A stretch of DNA of 8,335 bases from Pseudomonadota bacterium (lineage in GTDB: Bacteria; Pseudomonadota; Gammaproteobacteria; Burkholderiales; Burkholderiaceae): positions 1 through 8,335 of the forward strand of contig JAEZQX010000125.1 of NCBI GenBank assembly GCA_023441105.1. The letters are read 5' to 3'. Every line of letters starts with the position of its first letter. Position 1 is the stretch's first letter. Shown one piece after another: positions 1-6,535 of the stretch. The position numbers and the translations under genes are program-made. The notes beneath the pieces were generated by a model. The model was given only the letters and a program-made list of their open reading frames with translations. It did not search any database and was not told the DNA's origin.

Positions 1-156
1 GTCTTCGAGCAGGAGCCGCTGCCCGCCGGCTCGGCGCTTGCGCAGGCGCCCAACCTCTTCCTGACGCCGCACATCGCCGGCGTCACCTTCGAGTCCAACC
101 AGCGTGTCAGCAGCCTGATCGCCGACCGGGTCGCTCGTTTCCTCATCGCCGGCTGA
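1..156 (+). CDS. D-isomer-specific 2-hydroxyacid dehydrogenase, C-terminal fragment
   Basis: Only the last 51 codons of this gene are in the window; it enters in frame 1 and ends at TGA 154-156. The fragment starts VFEQEPLP and contains LTPHIAGVT. This is the C-terminal signature of NAD(P)-dependent D-isomer-specific 2-hydroxyacid dehydrogenases (SerA-like), in which the His of the PHIAG segment (codon 70-72) is the general acid/base that works with an upstream Glu. The protein would interconvert a 2-hydroxy acid and its 2-oxo acid in the cytoplasm. The next gene starts 22 bp downstream, so the two are probably co-transcribed. Its neighbours, an Ldh-family dehydrogenase and a TauE/SafE exporter, suggest an SlcC-like (S)-sulfolactate dehydrogenase as one option. 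The cofactor and substrate regions lie outside the window, so substrate cannot be judged. The family call is firm. Confidence 0.88.
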   Translation, partial: VFEQEPLPAGSALAQAPNLFLTPHIAGVTFESNQRVSSLIADRVARFLIAG

Positions 157-178
157 GGGTCGGCCGCACGGAGAAGCC

Positions 179-1183
179 ATGCCAACGATTGCATTGCAGG
201 AGCTCGAGGAACTCGTTGCCGGCGGGCTGGGGCGCGCCGGCGCCGGCGACGCGATGGCGCGGACCACCGCGGCGGCGCTGGTCGCGGCCGAGGCAGAGGG
301 CTTGTCGTCCCATGGCCTGTTCCGCGTCGCGCAGTATGCGAGCCACCTGCGAAACGGCCGGGTCGACGGCGCGGCGCTGCCGCGGGTAGTGGCCGGCAAG
401 CCAGCCACCTGCCTGGTGGATGCCGCCGACGGGCTGGCATTCCCGGCCTGCGCGTTGGCGGTGCGTGAGGCGATCGCCCGCGCCCGCACTTGCGGCGCGG
501 CCTTCGCCGCCATCACCCGCAGTCATCACTTCGGCGTCGCGGCCTGGCATCTCGGACCGGTGGCGCGCGAGGGTATGGTCGGGCTCGCTTTCGGCAACTC
601 GCCGGCGGCAATGCCGGCCTGGGGCGGCAAGCGGGCGATCTTCGGCACCAATCCGATCGCCGCGATCTTCCCGCGCCGCGGCGCGGCGCCGCTGGTCATC
701 GATCTGTCGCTGTCGGAGGTTGCGCGCGGCAAGTTGATGGTCGCCGCACGCGAGGGGCGGCCGATTCCCGAGGGCTGGGCGGTGGATCGCAACGGCAAGC
801 CCACCACCGACGCGAGCGCGGCGCTCGACGGCATGATGTTGCCGGCGGGCGGAGTGAAAGGTGCGATGCTGGCGTTGATGGTGGAGTTGCTGTGCTGCGC
901 CTTGACCGGCGCGGCCTTCGGCTTCGAGGCCGATTCGTTCCTCGCCGAGCAGGGCAACCGGGCGCGTATCGGCCAGGCATTCCTGGTCATCGACCCCGGT
1001 GCGCTGGCCGGCGACGAGACCTTCCACCAACGCCTCGAGTTGCTGGTGCAGACCATGCTGCTCGACGACACGGTGCGGCTGCCCGGTGGCCGGCGACAGC
1101 AGGCATTGGCGGCGGCACAGGCGAACGGTATCGAGGTCGCGCCGGCGACCTTGGCGCAACTCCAGGCGCTCGCCGCCAGCTGA
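179..1183 (+). CDS. Ldh-family (malate/L-lactate/sulfolactate dehydrogenase type) NAD(P)-dependent oxidoreductase
   Basis: A 334-residue cytoplasmic oxidoreductase of the Ldh_2 family, whose members include ureidoglycolate, malate/L-lactate, sulfolactate (ComC) and piperideine-2-carboxylate enzymes. Length is normal. Visible landmarks are SSHGLFR at residues 43-49 with the conserved His45 and Arg49, SHHFG at 115-119, GTNP at 156-159, a DLSLSEVARGK segment around 175-185, and a GGVKGAMLALMVELL helix typical of the nucleotide-binding part. It would reversibly oxidise a 2-hydroxy acid to a 2-oxo acid. ATG 179 is preceded by GGAGAAG (170-176) at good spacing. It follows the D-2-hydroxyacid dehydrogenase by 22 bp. 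Two structurally unrelated dehydrogenases of this kind side by side could handle both enantiomers of one substrate, as SlcC and ComC do for sulfolactate. ComC-like activity is therefore a reasonable guess, but malate or another hydroxy acid fits equally well. Confidence 0.92.
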   Translation: MPTIALQELEELVAGGLGRAGAGDAMARTTAAALVAAEAEGLSSHGLFRVAQYASHLRNGRVDGAALPRVVAGKPATCLVDAADGLAFPACALAVREAIARARTCGAAFAAITRSHHFGVAAWHLGPVAREGMVGLAFGNSPAAMPAWGGKRAIFGTNPIAAIFPRRGAAPLVIDLSLSEVARGKLMVAAREGRPIPEGWAVDRNGKPTTDASAALDGMMLPAGGVKGAMLALMVELLCCALTGAAFGFEADSFLAEQGNRARIGQAFLVIDPGALAGDETFHQRLELLVQTMLLDDTVRLPGGRRQQALAAAQANGIEVAPATLAQLQALAAS

Positions 1184-1195
1184 CGGGCGCGCCGG

Positions 1196-1930
1196 GTGCA
1201 GCTCGGGTATGAGAGCCTTGCGCTCATCGGCCTGATCATCGTCTTCGCCTACACGGTCGTCGGTACGACCGGCTTCGGCGCATCGATCACCTCCGTTCCC
1301 CTGCTCGTGCACCTGCTGCCGCTGACCAGCGTCGTGCCGATGATGGTCGTGCTCGACCTGTGCGCCGGCATGCTGATCGTCGGCCGCAACTTCAGGTCGG
1401 TCGAGCGCCGCGAGCTGTTGCGGTTGCTGCCGTTCATGCTGGCTGGCATCGCGCTGGGCGTAACGCTGCTGGTCAGTGCGCCGGAGCGCCTGCTGCTGCT
1501 GGCCCTCGGCGTCGCAGTCCTGTGCTATGCCGTCTGGAGCCTTTGGGGCCGGACCCCTTCGGGCCCGATCGCACCTGCGTGGTCGCTGCCGCTCGGCACC
1601 GTCGGCGGGGTCTTCAGCGCGCTGTTCGGCACCGGCGGCCCGGTGTACACCATCTACCTGGCCAGGCGCATCGACGACAAGGGTCGACTGCGAGCCACGA
1701 TCAGCACACTGATCTTTCTCAGCGCCCTGGCCCGGCTCATTGCGTTGCTCGTGGCAGGCGTCTATCGCAGCGACCTGCTGCTGCTGATCGCGCTGATGGT
1801 GCCGTGCATGCTGCTGGGCTTGTACGCCGGCGGCCGCCTGCACCACCGGTTGCCGGCCAGGCAGGTGATCCGCGTCATCTGGTCGCTGCTGCTCGTGAGC
1901 GGCACGTCGCTGGTCTGGCGCAGCCTCTGA
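1196..1930 (+). CDS. TauE/SafE (DUF81) family membrane exporter, putative sulfite/organic anion exporter
   Basis: A 244-residue, very hydrophobic inner-membrane protein with seven or eight predicted membrane segments (approximately 7-27, 42-63, 75-93, 98-117, 131-155, 166-188, 192-213, 222-242). It has the duplicated architecture of the TauE/SafE family: GTTGFGAS at 23-30 in the first half and FGTGGPVYTIYL at 144-155 in the second. Members export sulfite, sulfoacetate or other anions, and many are of unknown substrate. The start is GTG 1196. The reading frame upstream is closed by the Ldh stop 12 nt away, and no other start codon precedes the first membrane helix, so this start is effectively forced. 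There is no clear Shine-Dalgarno, so reinitiation by ribosomes finishing the Ldh gene is likely. The stop TGA (1928-1930) is followed in frame by a second TGA at 1943-1945. Sulfite export would fit an organosulfonate pathway but is not shown. Confidence 0.87.
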   Translation: MQLGYESLALIGLIIVFAYTVVGTTGFGASITSVPLLVHLLPLTSVVPMMVVLDLCAGMLIVGRNFRSVERRELLRLLPFMLAGIALGVTLLVSAPERLLLLALGVAVLCYAVWSLWGRTPSGPIAPAWSLPLGTVGGVFSALFGTGGPVYTIYLARRIDDKGRLRATISTLIFLSALARLIALLVAGVYRSDLLLLIALMVPCMLLGLYAGGRLHHRLPARQVIRVIWSLLLVSGTSLVWRSL

Positions 1931-1946
1931 AGCGGGCGCCTCTGAA
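1923..1946 (+). repeat. 9-bp direct repeat carrying tandem in-frame stop codons
   Basis: The nonamer GCCTCTGAA occurs at 1923-1931 and again at 1938-1946, exactly 15 bp apart. Each copy supplies a TGA in the frame of the exporter gene, giving two in-frame stops five codons apart. It lies at the junction of the two convergent transcription units. It may be a small slippage duplication. Confidence 0.6.
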
Positions 1947-1954
1947 CCAGGCTC

Positions 1955-3607
1955 CTAGCGCCGCACGATCGGCGCGGCAACGCCTTCGATCATGATGTTG
2001 ACGCACGCCGGAAGACCGGAGGCGTGGGCTCGGGCGGCGGCGCCGGCCAGGGACGCGGCGTCCTCCACCAGCTCGCCGTGGCCGCCCAGGGCAGTGACCA
2101 CCGCGTCGTAGCGGGCAGGGCGCAACTCGCAGCCGATCGCGCGCTCGGCGCCATAGTCGGCCAGCTGGATCTGGTATTCCGCATTCCAGCGCGCATCGTT
2201 GCCGACCACACCTACGAACGGGAGGCCATGGCGGATCGCCGTATCGTACTCGGCGATGTGGAAGCCGACGCTGCCGTCGCCCATCACCGCCACCACCGGC
2301 GCATCCGGCCTGGCGAGGCGGGCCGCGAGACCGAACGGCACGCCGACACCGATGGCACCGGCAGGCCCATTGACGATGAGGCTGGGCGCCCGCAGGCAGG
2401 CCTGTGCCCACTGCCCGATTTCGCCGCCGTCGCAGATGAGCACCGAGTCGGGACGGCTGTCGAGCAACGGCTGCAGTGCCCGGCAGGCCTGCACCGGATG
2501 AAGCCGCTGGTCAGCTCGAGCCTGGTCCCAGGCCCCCGGCCGATAGGCAATCGCTGCGTCCACTTCCGCTCGCCAGCCGCTTCGCCGCGGCGGCTGGCGC
2601 CGCGCGGCGCGCAGCAGGGTCTCGGCCGCGGCATCGGCATCCACCTGGCGCTGGATGGCCGGTCGGCCACCGGCCAGTTGCCGTGCCCTGTCGATCTCGA
2701 TCGCCTCGGGGTCGAGCTGCAGGATTTCGCAGCCGGCTGCAATGGTCGGCGCGGCACCGAACTTGAGCGTGAAGTCGGCGCGCTTGCCGAGCAGCAGGAT
2801 GCAGTCGGCCTGCCCGAGCATCTGCGCGAAGGCGCCCAATGCCGGGTCGTTGACGCCGCGCGGACTTTGCATGCCTACCACCGGCGCATCGCAGGCGTCG
2901 GCGAGCTCGGCCAGGCGCTTGCGGCCGTTGCGATAGAGACTTCCCGGCCCGGCGAGGACCATCGGCCGGCTGGCCTTGCGCAGGCGCGCGACGATCGCAT
3001 CGGCCTCGTCGTCCGTCAGCCCCGCGCCGCTGTTGCCGGCGGCATCCGCGGCCGCGCCCGACGAATCGCCGGCTTGGCCTGCTCCATGTCGCCCCGCTTC
3101 GCCCACCTGCGCCTCGAGCGCGTCGGAGGGCAGGCTGAGGTGCACCGGACCGGGCCGGCCGGCGCGGGCGATCGCCATCGCCTTGGCCAGGTCCGAAGCC
3201 ACCGCGTCGGCACCGAGGCAGGTCCAGGATGCCTTGGTGACGGGCGCCGCCATCGCCGCCTGCTGCATCTCCTGGAAGGCGCCCCGGCCCAGTTGCGCGA
3301 GGGGTGCATGCCCGGACAGCAGCACCACCGGCGAATCACTCATGCGCGCCGTGTAGAGCGCCGAAATGGCGTTGGCGTGGCCGGGGCCGCCGGTCACCAG
3401 CGCGATCCCGACTTCGCCGGTCAGCCGTGCCCAGGCGTCGGCCATGTGCACCGTCGCCGCCTCATGGCGGGTGTGAAGCAGCTTGACCTGCGTGCCGACG
3501 GTGGCATCGAACACCGGCATGACATGGTTGCCCGACAGCGTGAACAGCTGGCGGATGCCGGCGGCGGCGAGGGTTTCGACGAGCGCATCGGCGCCTCGGT
3601 AGGTCAT
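1955..3607 (-). CDS. ThDP-dependent enzyme, acetolactate synthase-like (2-oxo acid decarboxylase/carboligase)
   Basis: A 550-residue enzyme with the three-domain order of the acetolactate synthase/decarboxylase superfamily. The N-terminal pyrimidine domain has LSGNHVMPVFDA (24-35), the proton-relay Glu49 in RHEAATVHMAD, and GRGAFQEMQQ (107-116). The central Rossmann-like domain covers roughly 198-340. The C-terminal domain holds the ThDP-Mg motif: GDGS at 443-446 and Asn470 in GND. Such enzymes cleave or join C-C bonds next to a 2-oxo group. The substrate is not readable; oxaloacetate, sulfopyruvate or glyoxylate-type substrates are conceivable. A segment at about 168-197 is almost only Gly, Ala, Ser, Asp and Gln, longer and simpler than the usual domain linker. 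ATG 3607 has GGAG (3616-3619) 8 nt upstream. It is the last gene of the minus-strand operon, 55 bp after the binding-protein gene, and ends 24 bp from the convergent exporter gene. Confidence 0.9.
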   Translation of the reverse strand: MTYRGADALVETLAAAGIRQLFTLSGNHVMPVFDATVGTQVKLLHTRHEAATVHMADAWARLTGEVGIALVTGGPGHANAISALYTARMSDSPVVLLSGHAPLAQLGRGAFQEMQQAAMAAPVTKASWTCLGADAVASDLAKAMAIARAGRPGPVHLSLPSDALEAQVGEAGRHGAGQAGDSSGAAADAAGNSGAGLTDDEADAIVARLRKASRPMVLAGPGSLYRNGRKRLAELADACDAPVVGMQSPRGVNDPALGAFAQMLGQADCILLLGKRADFTLKFGAAPTIAAGCEILQLDPEAIEIDRARQLAGGRPAIQRQVDADAAAETLLRAARRQPPRRSGWRAEVDAAIAYRPGAWDQARADQRLHPVQACRALQPLLDSRPDSVLICDGGEIGQWAQACLRAPSLIVNGPAGAIGVGVPFGLAARLARPDAPVVAVMGDGSVGFHIAEYDTAIRHGLPFVGVVGNDARWNAEYQIQLADYGAERAIGCELRPARYDAVVTALGGHGELVEDAASLAGAAARAHASGLPACVNIMIEGVAAPIVRR

Positions 3608-3662
3608 CGGAAGAACTCCATCTGCGTTGGCCGGGGTCCGATCGGCAGGTCGATTGCGGCGG

Positions 3663-4697
3663 TCACTTGATCTCGATGCCGAGCTGCTTGCCGATGCGGT
3701 CGTACAGCTCGAACTGATTGGCGACGAAGCGGCGGGTGTCGGCCGGCGTCATCACGCTCGGCATGCCGCCGATGCGTTCGGTGCCGGCGATCCATTGCGG
3801 GTCGGTCGCGACCTTGGCCAGCGCCTCGCGCCAGTAAGCGATCTGCTCGGCGGGCATGCCGGGCGGACCATAGAGCGCGCTCCAGCCGATGATCGCCTCG
3901 AGCTGGGGGTAGCCGAGCTCGCGCACCGTCGGCACGTCGGGTATGTCCTGCCAGCGCTGTGGCGTGGTCGTGAACAACGCCCGCATCCGCCCGCCCTTGA
4001 GGTTGCCGATGAGGGAAGTGAGGTTGCCGCAATTGAAGTCCACCTCTTTCGACAACACCGCCATCGCGGCGTCGCCGCCGCCCTTGTAGGCGACCTGCTC
4101 GGCGGCGTTGGGCCCGAGCTTGAGCACGTCGAACATCATCTGCGGGCCGAGATTGAGGATGGTGCCCGGGCCGGAGGTGCTGTAGTTCAGCTTGCCCGGG
4201 GTGCGCCGCATCGCCTCGACAAGATCGCCGAAGGTGCGGTAGGGCGAATCGGTATGGACGGCACAGACGAACGGGTTGCGTTCGAGCAGCCCGAGGAAGG
4301 TGAAGTCGTCCCAGCGGTAGGGCAGGCTGCGCTGCAGGGCGGGCAACAGCGCCTGCGAGCCGATGCGGGCGAGCAGCAGCGTGTAGCCATCCGGCTTCGC
4401 TTCCTTCACGACCTGCGAGCCGATCGAACCGCTGGCACCGGCGCGATTCTGTACCACCACCGACTCGCCGATCACCTTCTGCAGTGCCGGCGCCAGGGTG
4501 CGGGCCGACAGGTCGGCATCGCCGCCGGTGCTGAAAGGCACGACGATCGTGACCGGGCGCGACGGGAAGGGCTCCTGCGCCGAAGTCGGCGCAGCGCCCA
4601 GCGTCAACGTCGCCGCCAGGCTGGCGGCGAGCCACTGCGGGGTCGCCGCCGCGGCCCGTTTCGCTGCCAGAACAAAGGTCTTCAAGCGCAAGCTCAT
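3663..4697 (-). CDS. TctC/Bug-family periplasmic solute-binding protein of a tripartite tricarboxylate transporter
   Basis: A 344-residue secreted binding protein. The N-terminus is basic (MSLRLK...AAKR) followed by a hydrophobic Ala/Leu stretch (22-36) and a likely signal-peptidase site after TSA (residue 40), giving a mature protein starting QEPFPSRPVTIVVPF. This start, followed by STGGDADLSAR, NRAGASGSIG and KPDGYTLLL, is the standard opening of the TctC/Bug family, which captures citrate, other carboxylates, or varied small ligands in the periplasm. Later landmarks include YSTSGPGT, AYKGGGDAAMAVL and GYPQLEAIIGWSALYGP. Length is typical. ATG 4697 is preceded by AGGAGG on the minus strand at 8 nt, the strongest ribosome-binding site in the window. 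The cognate TctA and TctB membrane subunits are not in the window, as is common for the expanded Bug families of Burkholderiales. Its place among fumarase and flavoprotein genes suggests a dicarboxylate-like ligand. Confidence 0.95.
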   Translation of the reverse strand: MSLRLKTFVLAAKRAAAATPQWLAASLAATLTLGAAPTSAQEPFPSRPVTIVVPFSTGGDADLSARTLAPALQKVIGESVVVQNRAGASGSIGSQVVKEAKPDGYTLLLARIGSQALLPALQRSLPYRWDDFTFLGLLERNPFVCAVHTDSPYRTFGDLVEAMRRTPGKLNYSTSGPGTILNLGPQMMFDVLKLGPNAAEQVAYKGGGDAAMAVLSKEVDFNCGNLTSLIGNLKGGRMRALFTTTPQRWQDIPDVPTVRELGYPQLEAIIGWSALYGPPGMPAEQIAYWREALAKVATDPQWIAGTERIGGMPSVMTPADTRRFVANQFELYDRIGKQLGIEIK

Positions 4698-4705
4698 CCT
4701 CGTCT

Positions 4706-4711
4706 CCTCCT
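4706..4711 (-). promoter_or_regulatory. Strong Shine-Dalgarno of the binding-protein gene
   Basis: On the minus strand this reads AGGAGG, 8 nt before ATG 4697. It fixes the start of the binding protein, whose frame would otherwise stay open as far as 5522. It fits the high expression usually needed for a periplasmic binding protein. Confidence 0.8.
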
Positions 4712-4726
4712 CTTGGTAGGGGTCCA

Positions 4727-4744
4727 CGGCCGGCGTACCGGCCG
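4727..4744 (-). other. Intercistronic hairpin between flavoprotein and binding-protein genes
   Basis: A perfect 7-bp inverted repeat (4727-4733 with 4738-4744) encloses the loop CGTA. It is the only clear structure in the 74-bp gap between the flavoprotein stop and the binding-protein start, and lies just upstream of the AGGAGG site. No T-run follows on the minus strand, so it is not a standard intrinsic terminator. It could act as an mRNA processing or stability element that raises binding-protein levels relative to the enzymes; that role is inferred. Confidence 0.45.
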
Positions 4745-4771
4745 CTTCGCGTTGCCGCCGCCGCAGCGGCC

Positions 4772-6535
4772 TCAGGCGGCCGTGGTGGCGGCCGTCGCCA
4801 GCAGCGATTCGCCCGGCTTCACGCGGCTGAAGACCACCGGCTGGCGGGTCTGCTGCAGTTGTCCGTCGCGCAGGCTGACGACCGTGTAGGTCGAATGCTG
4901 CAGGTCGTCGGTGCCGGGGAAGTCTTCGCGGAAGTGCGCGCCGCGGGAATCCTCGCGCGACAGCGCCGCCGCCGCGATGGTGCGGCTGACGGTGATCAGA
5001 TTGCGCAAGTTGATCCAGTCGTGCCAGCTGAGGTTGAAGGCCCGGTCGCCATCGGCAACGCCGCTCGCCGCCAGGGCCGCCTCGAGCTCCTGCAGCCGGC
5101 CGAGCGCGCGCTGCAGGCCCGGCGCCGTCCGCAGGATACCGACGTCGTCCCACATCGTCTCGTAGAGCGCCTCGCGAATCCCGTCGACGTCGCCGCTGCC
5201 CTCGCGGGCGGCAAACGGCACCTCGTGCTCTTCGATGCTGCGCCGGATCACTGCGTCGTCGGGCTCGCGCCAATCGCCGCCGGCCTGCAGGTCCGCCGCC
5301 ATGGTTTCGCCGGCAATCCCGCCGAAGACGGTGGAATTGGCGACACCGTTGCCGCCCAGGCGGTTGGCGCCGTGCACGCCGCCGGTGTCCTCGCCGGCGG
5401 CGTACAGTCCCGGCAGCGGTGTGCGGCAGTCGAGGCGGAACACGACGCCGCCCATCATGTAGTGGGCGGTCGGCACCACCTCGACCCGCCCGCCGGCCAG
5501 GTCGAAGCCGCAGTCGGCGCAACGTTCGACCATGCCCTTGAACTGCCGGCGCACCTTGTCCGGGCCGAGATGATGCATCTGGATGTAGACGCCGCCGTTG
5601 GGCGACGTCCGTCCAGCGCGCATCTCGGAGTAGATCGAGCGCGAGACGATGTCGCGGGTCGCCCGCTCGCCGTTCCCGTGGTAGTTCTGCATGAAGCGCT
5701 CGCCGGCGCCGTTGAGCAGCCAGCCGCCGGCGCCGCGCAGTCCTTCCTCGAGCACGGTGCCGGTCATGCGGGTGCCGCCGCCGGCCAGCAGGCCGGTCGG
5801 ATGGAATTGCACCATCTCCATGTCGCGAAGCGGCAAGCCGGCGCGCAGCGCCATGGCCAGGCCGTCGCAGCTCTTGTCGCCCGACGGCGTGTGGTACTTG
5901 TACATGGTCGGTCCGCCGCCGGTCGCGAGCAGGATCGCCTTGGCCTGGACCAGCAGGTAGCGCCCGGTGCGCATGTCGATCATCAGCACCGCCGCGATCG
6001 CCTTGCCGTCGGCGGTCGGCACCAGCTCGATCGCCCTATGCTCCTCGAGTCGCTGGATGCCCCGCACCCAGACCTGTTCCGCCAGGCGGTTGATGATCTC
6101 GATGCCGGTCAGGTCGCCCTTGTGCACCGTGCGATCGAAGGTCTGTCCGGCGAATGCCTTCTGGTGGATGGTGCCGTCGGGATTGCGGTCGAAGAAGCAG
6201 CCCAGTTCGTTCTCGAGTTCATGGATGCGTTCGACCGCCTTGTTGACCAGCGTCCAGGCGAGATCCTGGTCGGCAAGCCACTTGCTGCCCTCGATGGTGT
6301 CCATGAAATGGCGCTCGATCGAGTCGCCATCGGCAAGCGCCACGTTGTAGCCGCCCTGGACCATCCGCGTGCAGCCGCTCTTGCCCAGCAGCCCCTTCAC
6401 CGCCACGGTGATCGACAGCCCGGGATCGGCCTGGTGCGCATGAAGGGCCGCGAACAGGCCGGCGCCGCCGGAGCCGAGGATCAGGATGTCGGTGCGGACC
6501 CGTTCGATCTGCCGCTGCAACTGCTCGCCGCTCAT
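4772..6535 (-). CDS. FAD-dependent succinate dehydrogenase/fumarate reductase-like flavoprotein (SdhA/FrdA family)
   Basis: A 587-residue flavoprotein, close to SdhA/FrdA in length. The dinucleotide-binding motif DILILGSGGAG is at 16-26. The dicarboxylate site of the family is present: HPTG (His245), the catalytic Arg294 in ATRDIVSR, AHYMMGG (His358) and HGANRLGGN (Arg392). The C-terminal helical part ends with the SREDSRGAHFREDFP block (526-540) characteristic of SdhA/FrdA/NadB. In SdhA/FrdA the FAD is bound covalently by a His shortly before an (E/Q)GG motif; here the aligned residue is Cys55 (GCTRMVQGG), so FAD is probably non-covalent, as in soluble relatives. Between HPTG and the EEG motif there is a small insertion (about 250-260). 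No iron-sulfur or membrane-anchor subunit gene is nearby, so the electron partner is unknown. The start overlaps the fumarase beta stop (ATGA). Oxidation of succinate or a substituted succinate, or the reverse reduction, is the likely chemistry. Confidence 0.93.
   Translation of the reverse strand: MSGEQLQRQIERVRTDILILGSGGAGLFAALHAHQADPGLSITVAVKGLLGKSGCTRMVQGGYNVALADGDSIERHFMDTIEGSKWLADQDLAWTLVNKAVERIHELENELGCFFDRNPDGTIHQKAFAGQTFDRTVHKGDLTGIEIINRLAEQVWVRGIQRLEEHRAIELVPTADGKAIAAVLMIDMRTGRYLLVQAKAILLATGGGPTMYKYHTPSGDKSCDGLAMALRAGLPLRDMEMVQFHPTGLLAGGGTRMTGTVLEEGLRGAGGWLLNGAGERFMQNYHGNGERATRDIVSRSIYSEMRAGRTSPNGGVYIQMHHLGPDKVRRQFKGMVERCADCGFDLAGGRVEVVPTAHYMMGGVVFRLDCRTPLPGLYAAGEDTGGVHGANRLGGNGVANSTVFGGIAGETMAADLQAGGDWREPDDAVIRRSIEEHEVPFAAREGSGDVDGIREALYETMWDDVGILRTAPGLQRALGRLQELEAALAASGVADGDRAFNLSWHDWINLRNLITVSRTIAAAALSREDSRGAHFREDFPGTDDLQHSTYTVVSLRDGQLQQTRQPVVFSRVKPGESLLATAATTAA

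Noticed and set aside
143..1846. Long open frame on the minus strand opposite the Ldh and exporter genes
   Set aside because: The product is rich in Arg, Gln, Ala and His with no recognisable fold, and it lies antisense to two genes with clear family motifs. Such shadows are common in GC-rich DNA.
1922..1953. Bidirectional terminator between the convergent operons
   Set aside because: Only a 5-bp AGCCT/AGGCT pairing with a 22-nt loop and no T-run on either strand.
1955..3607. Firm assignment as sulfopyruvate decarboxylase or sulfoacetaldehyde acetyltransferase
   Set aside because: Sulfopyruvate decarboxylase (ComDE) is usually two short chains, and the similarity to Xsc seen here is limited to motifs shared across the superfamily.
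2024..3670. 548-codon open frame on the plus strand opposite the ThDP-enzyme gene
   Set aside because: Low-complexity Arg/Ala/Gly/His-rich translation without motifs; the opposite strand has intact ThDP motifs over the same bases.
3627..4889. 420-codon plus-strand open frame opposite the binding-protein gene
   Set aside because: No family signature; antisense to a complete TctC protein with signal peptide and strong ribosome-binding site.
4698..5522. N-terminal extension of the binding protein by 275 residues
   Set aside because: The extension is an off-frame reading of the flavoprotein gene; the signal peptide and AGGAGG site place the start at 4697.
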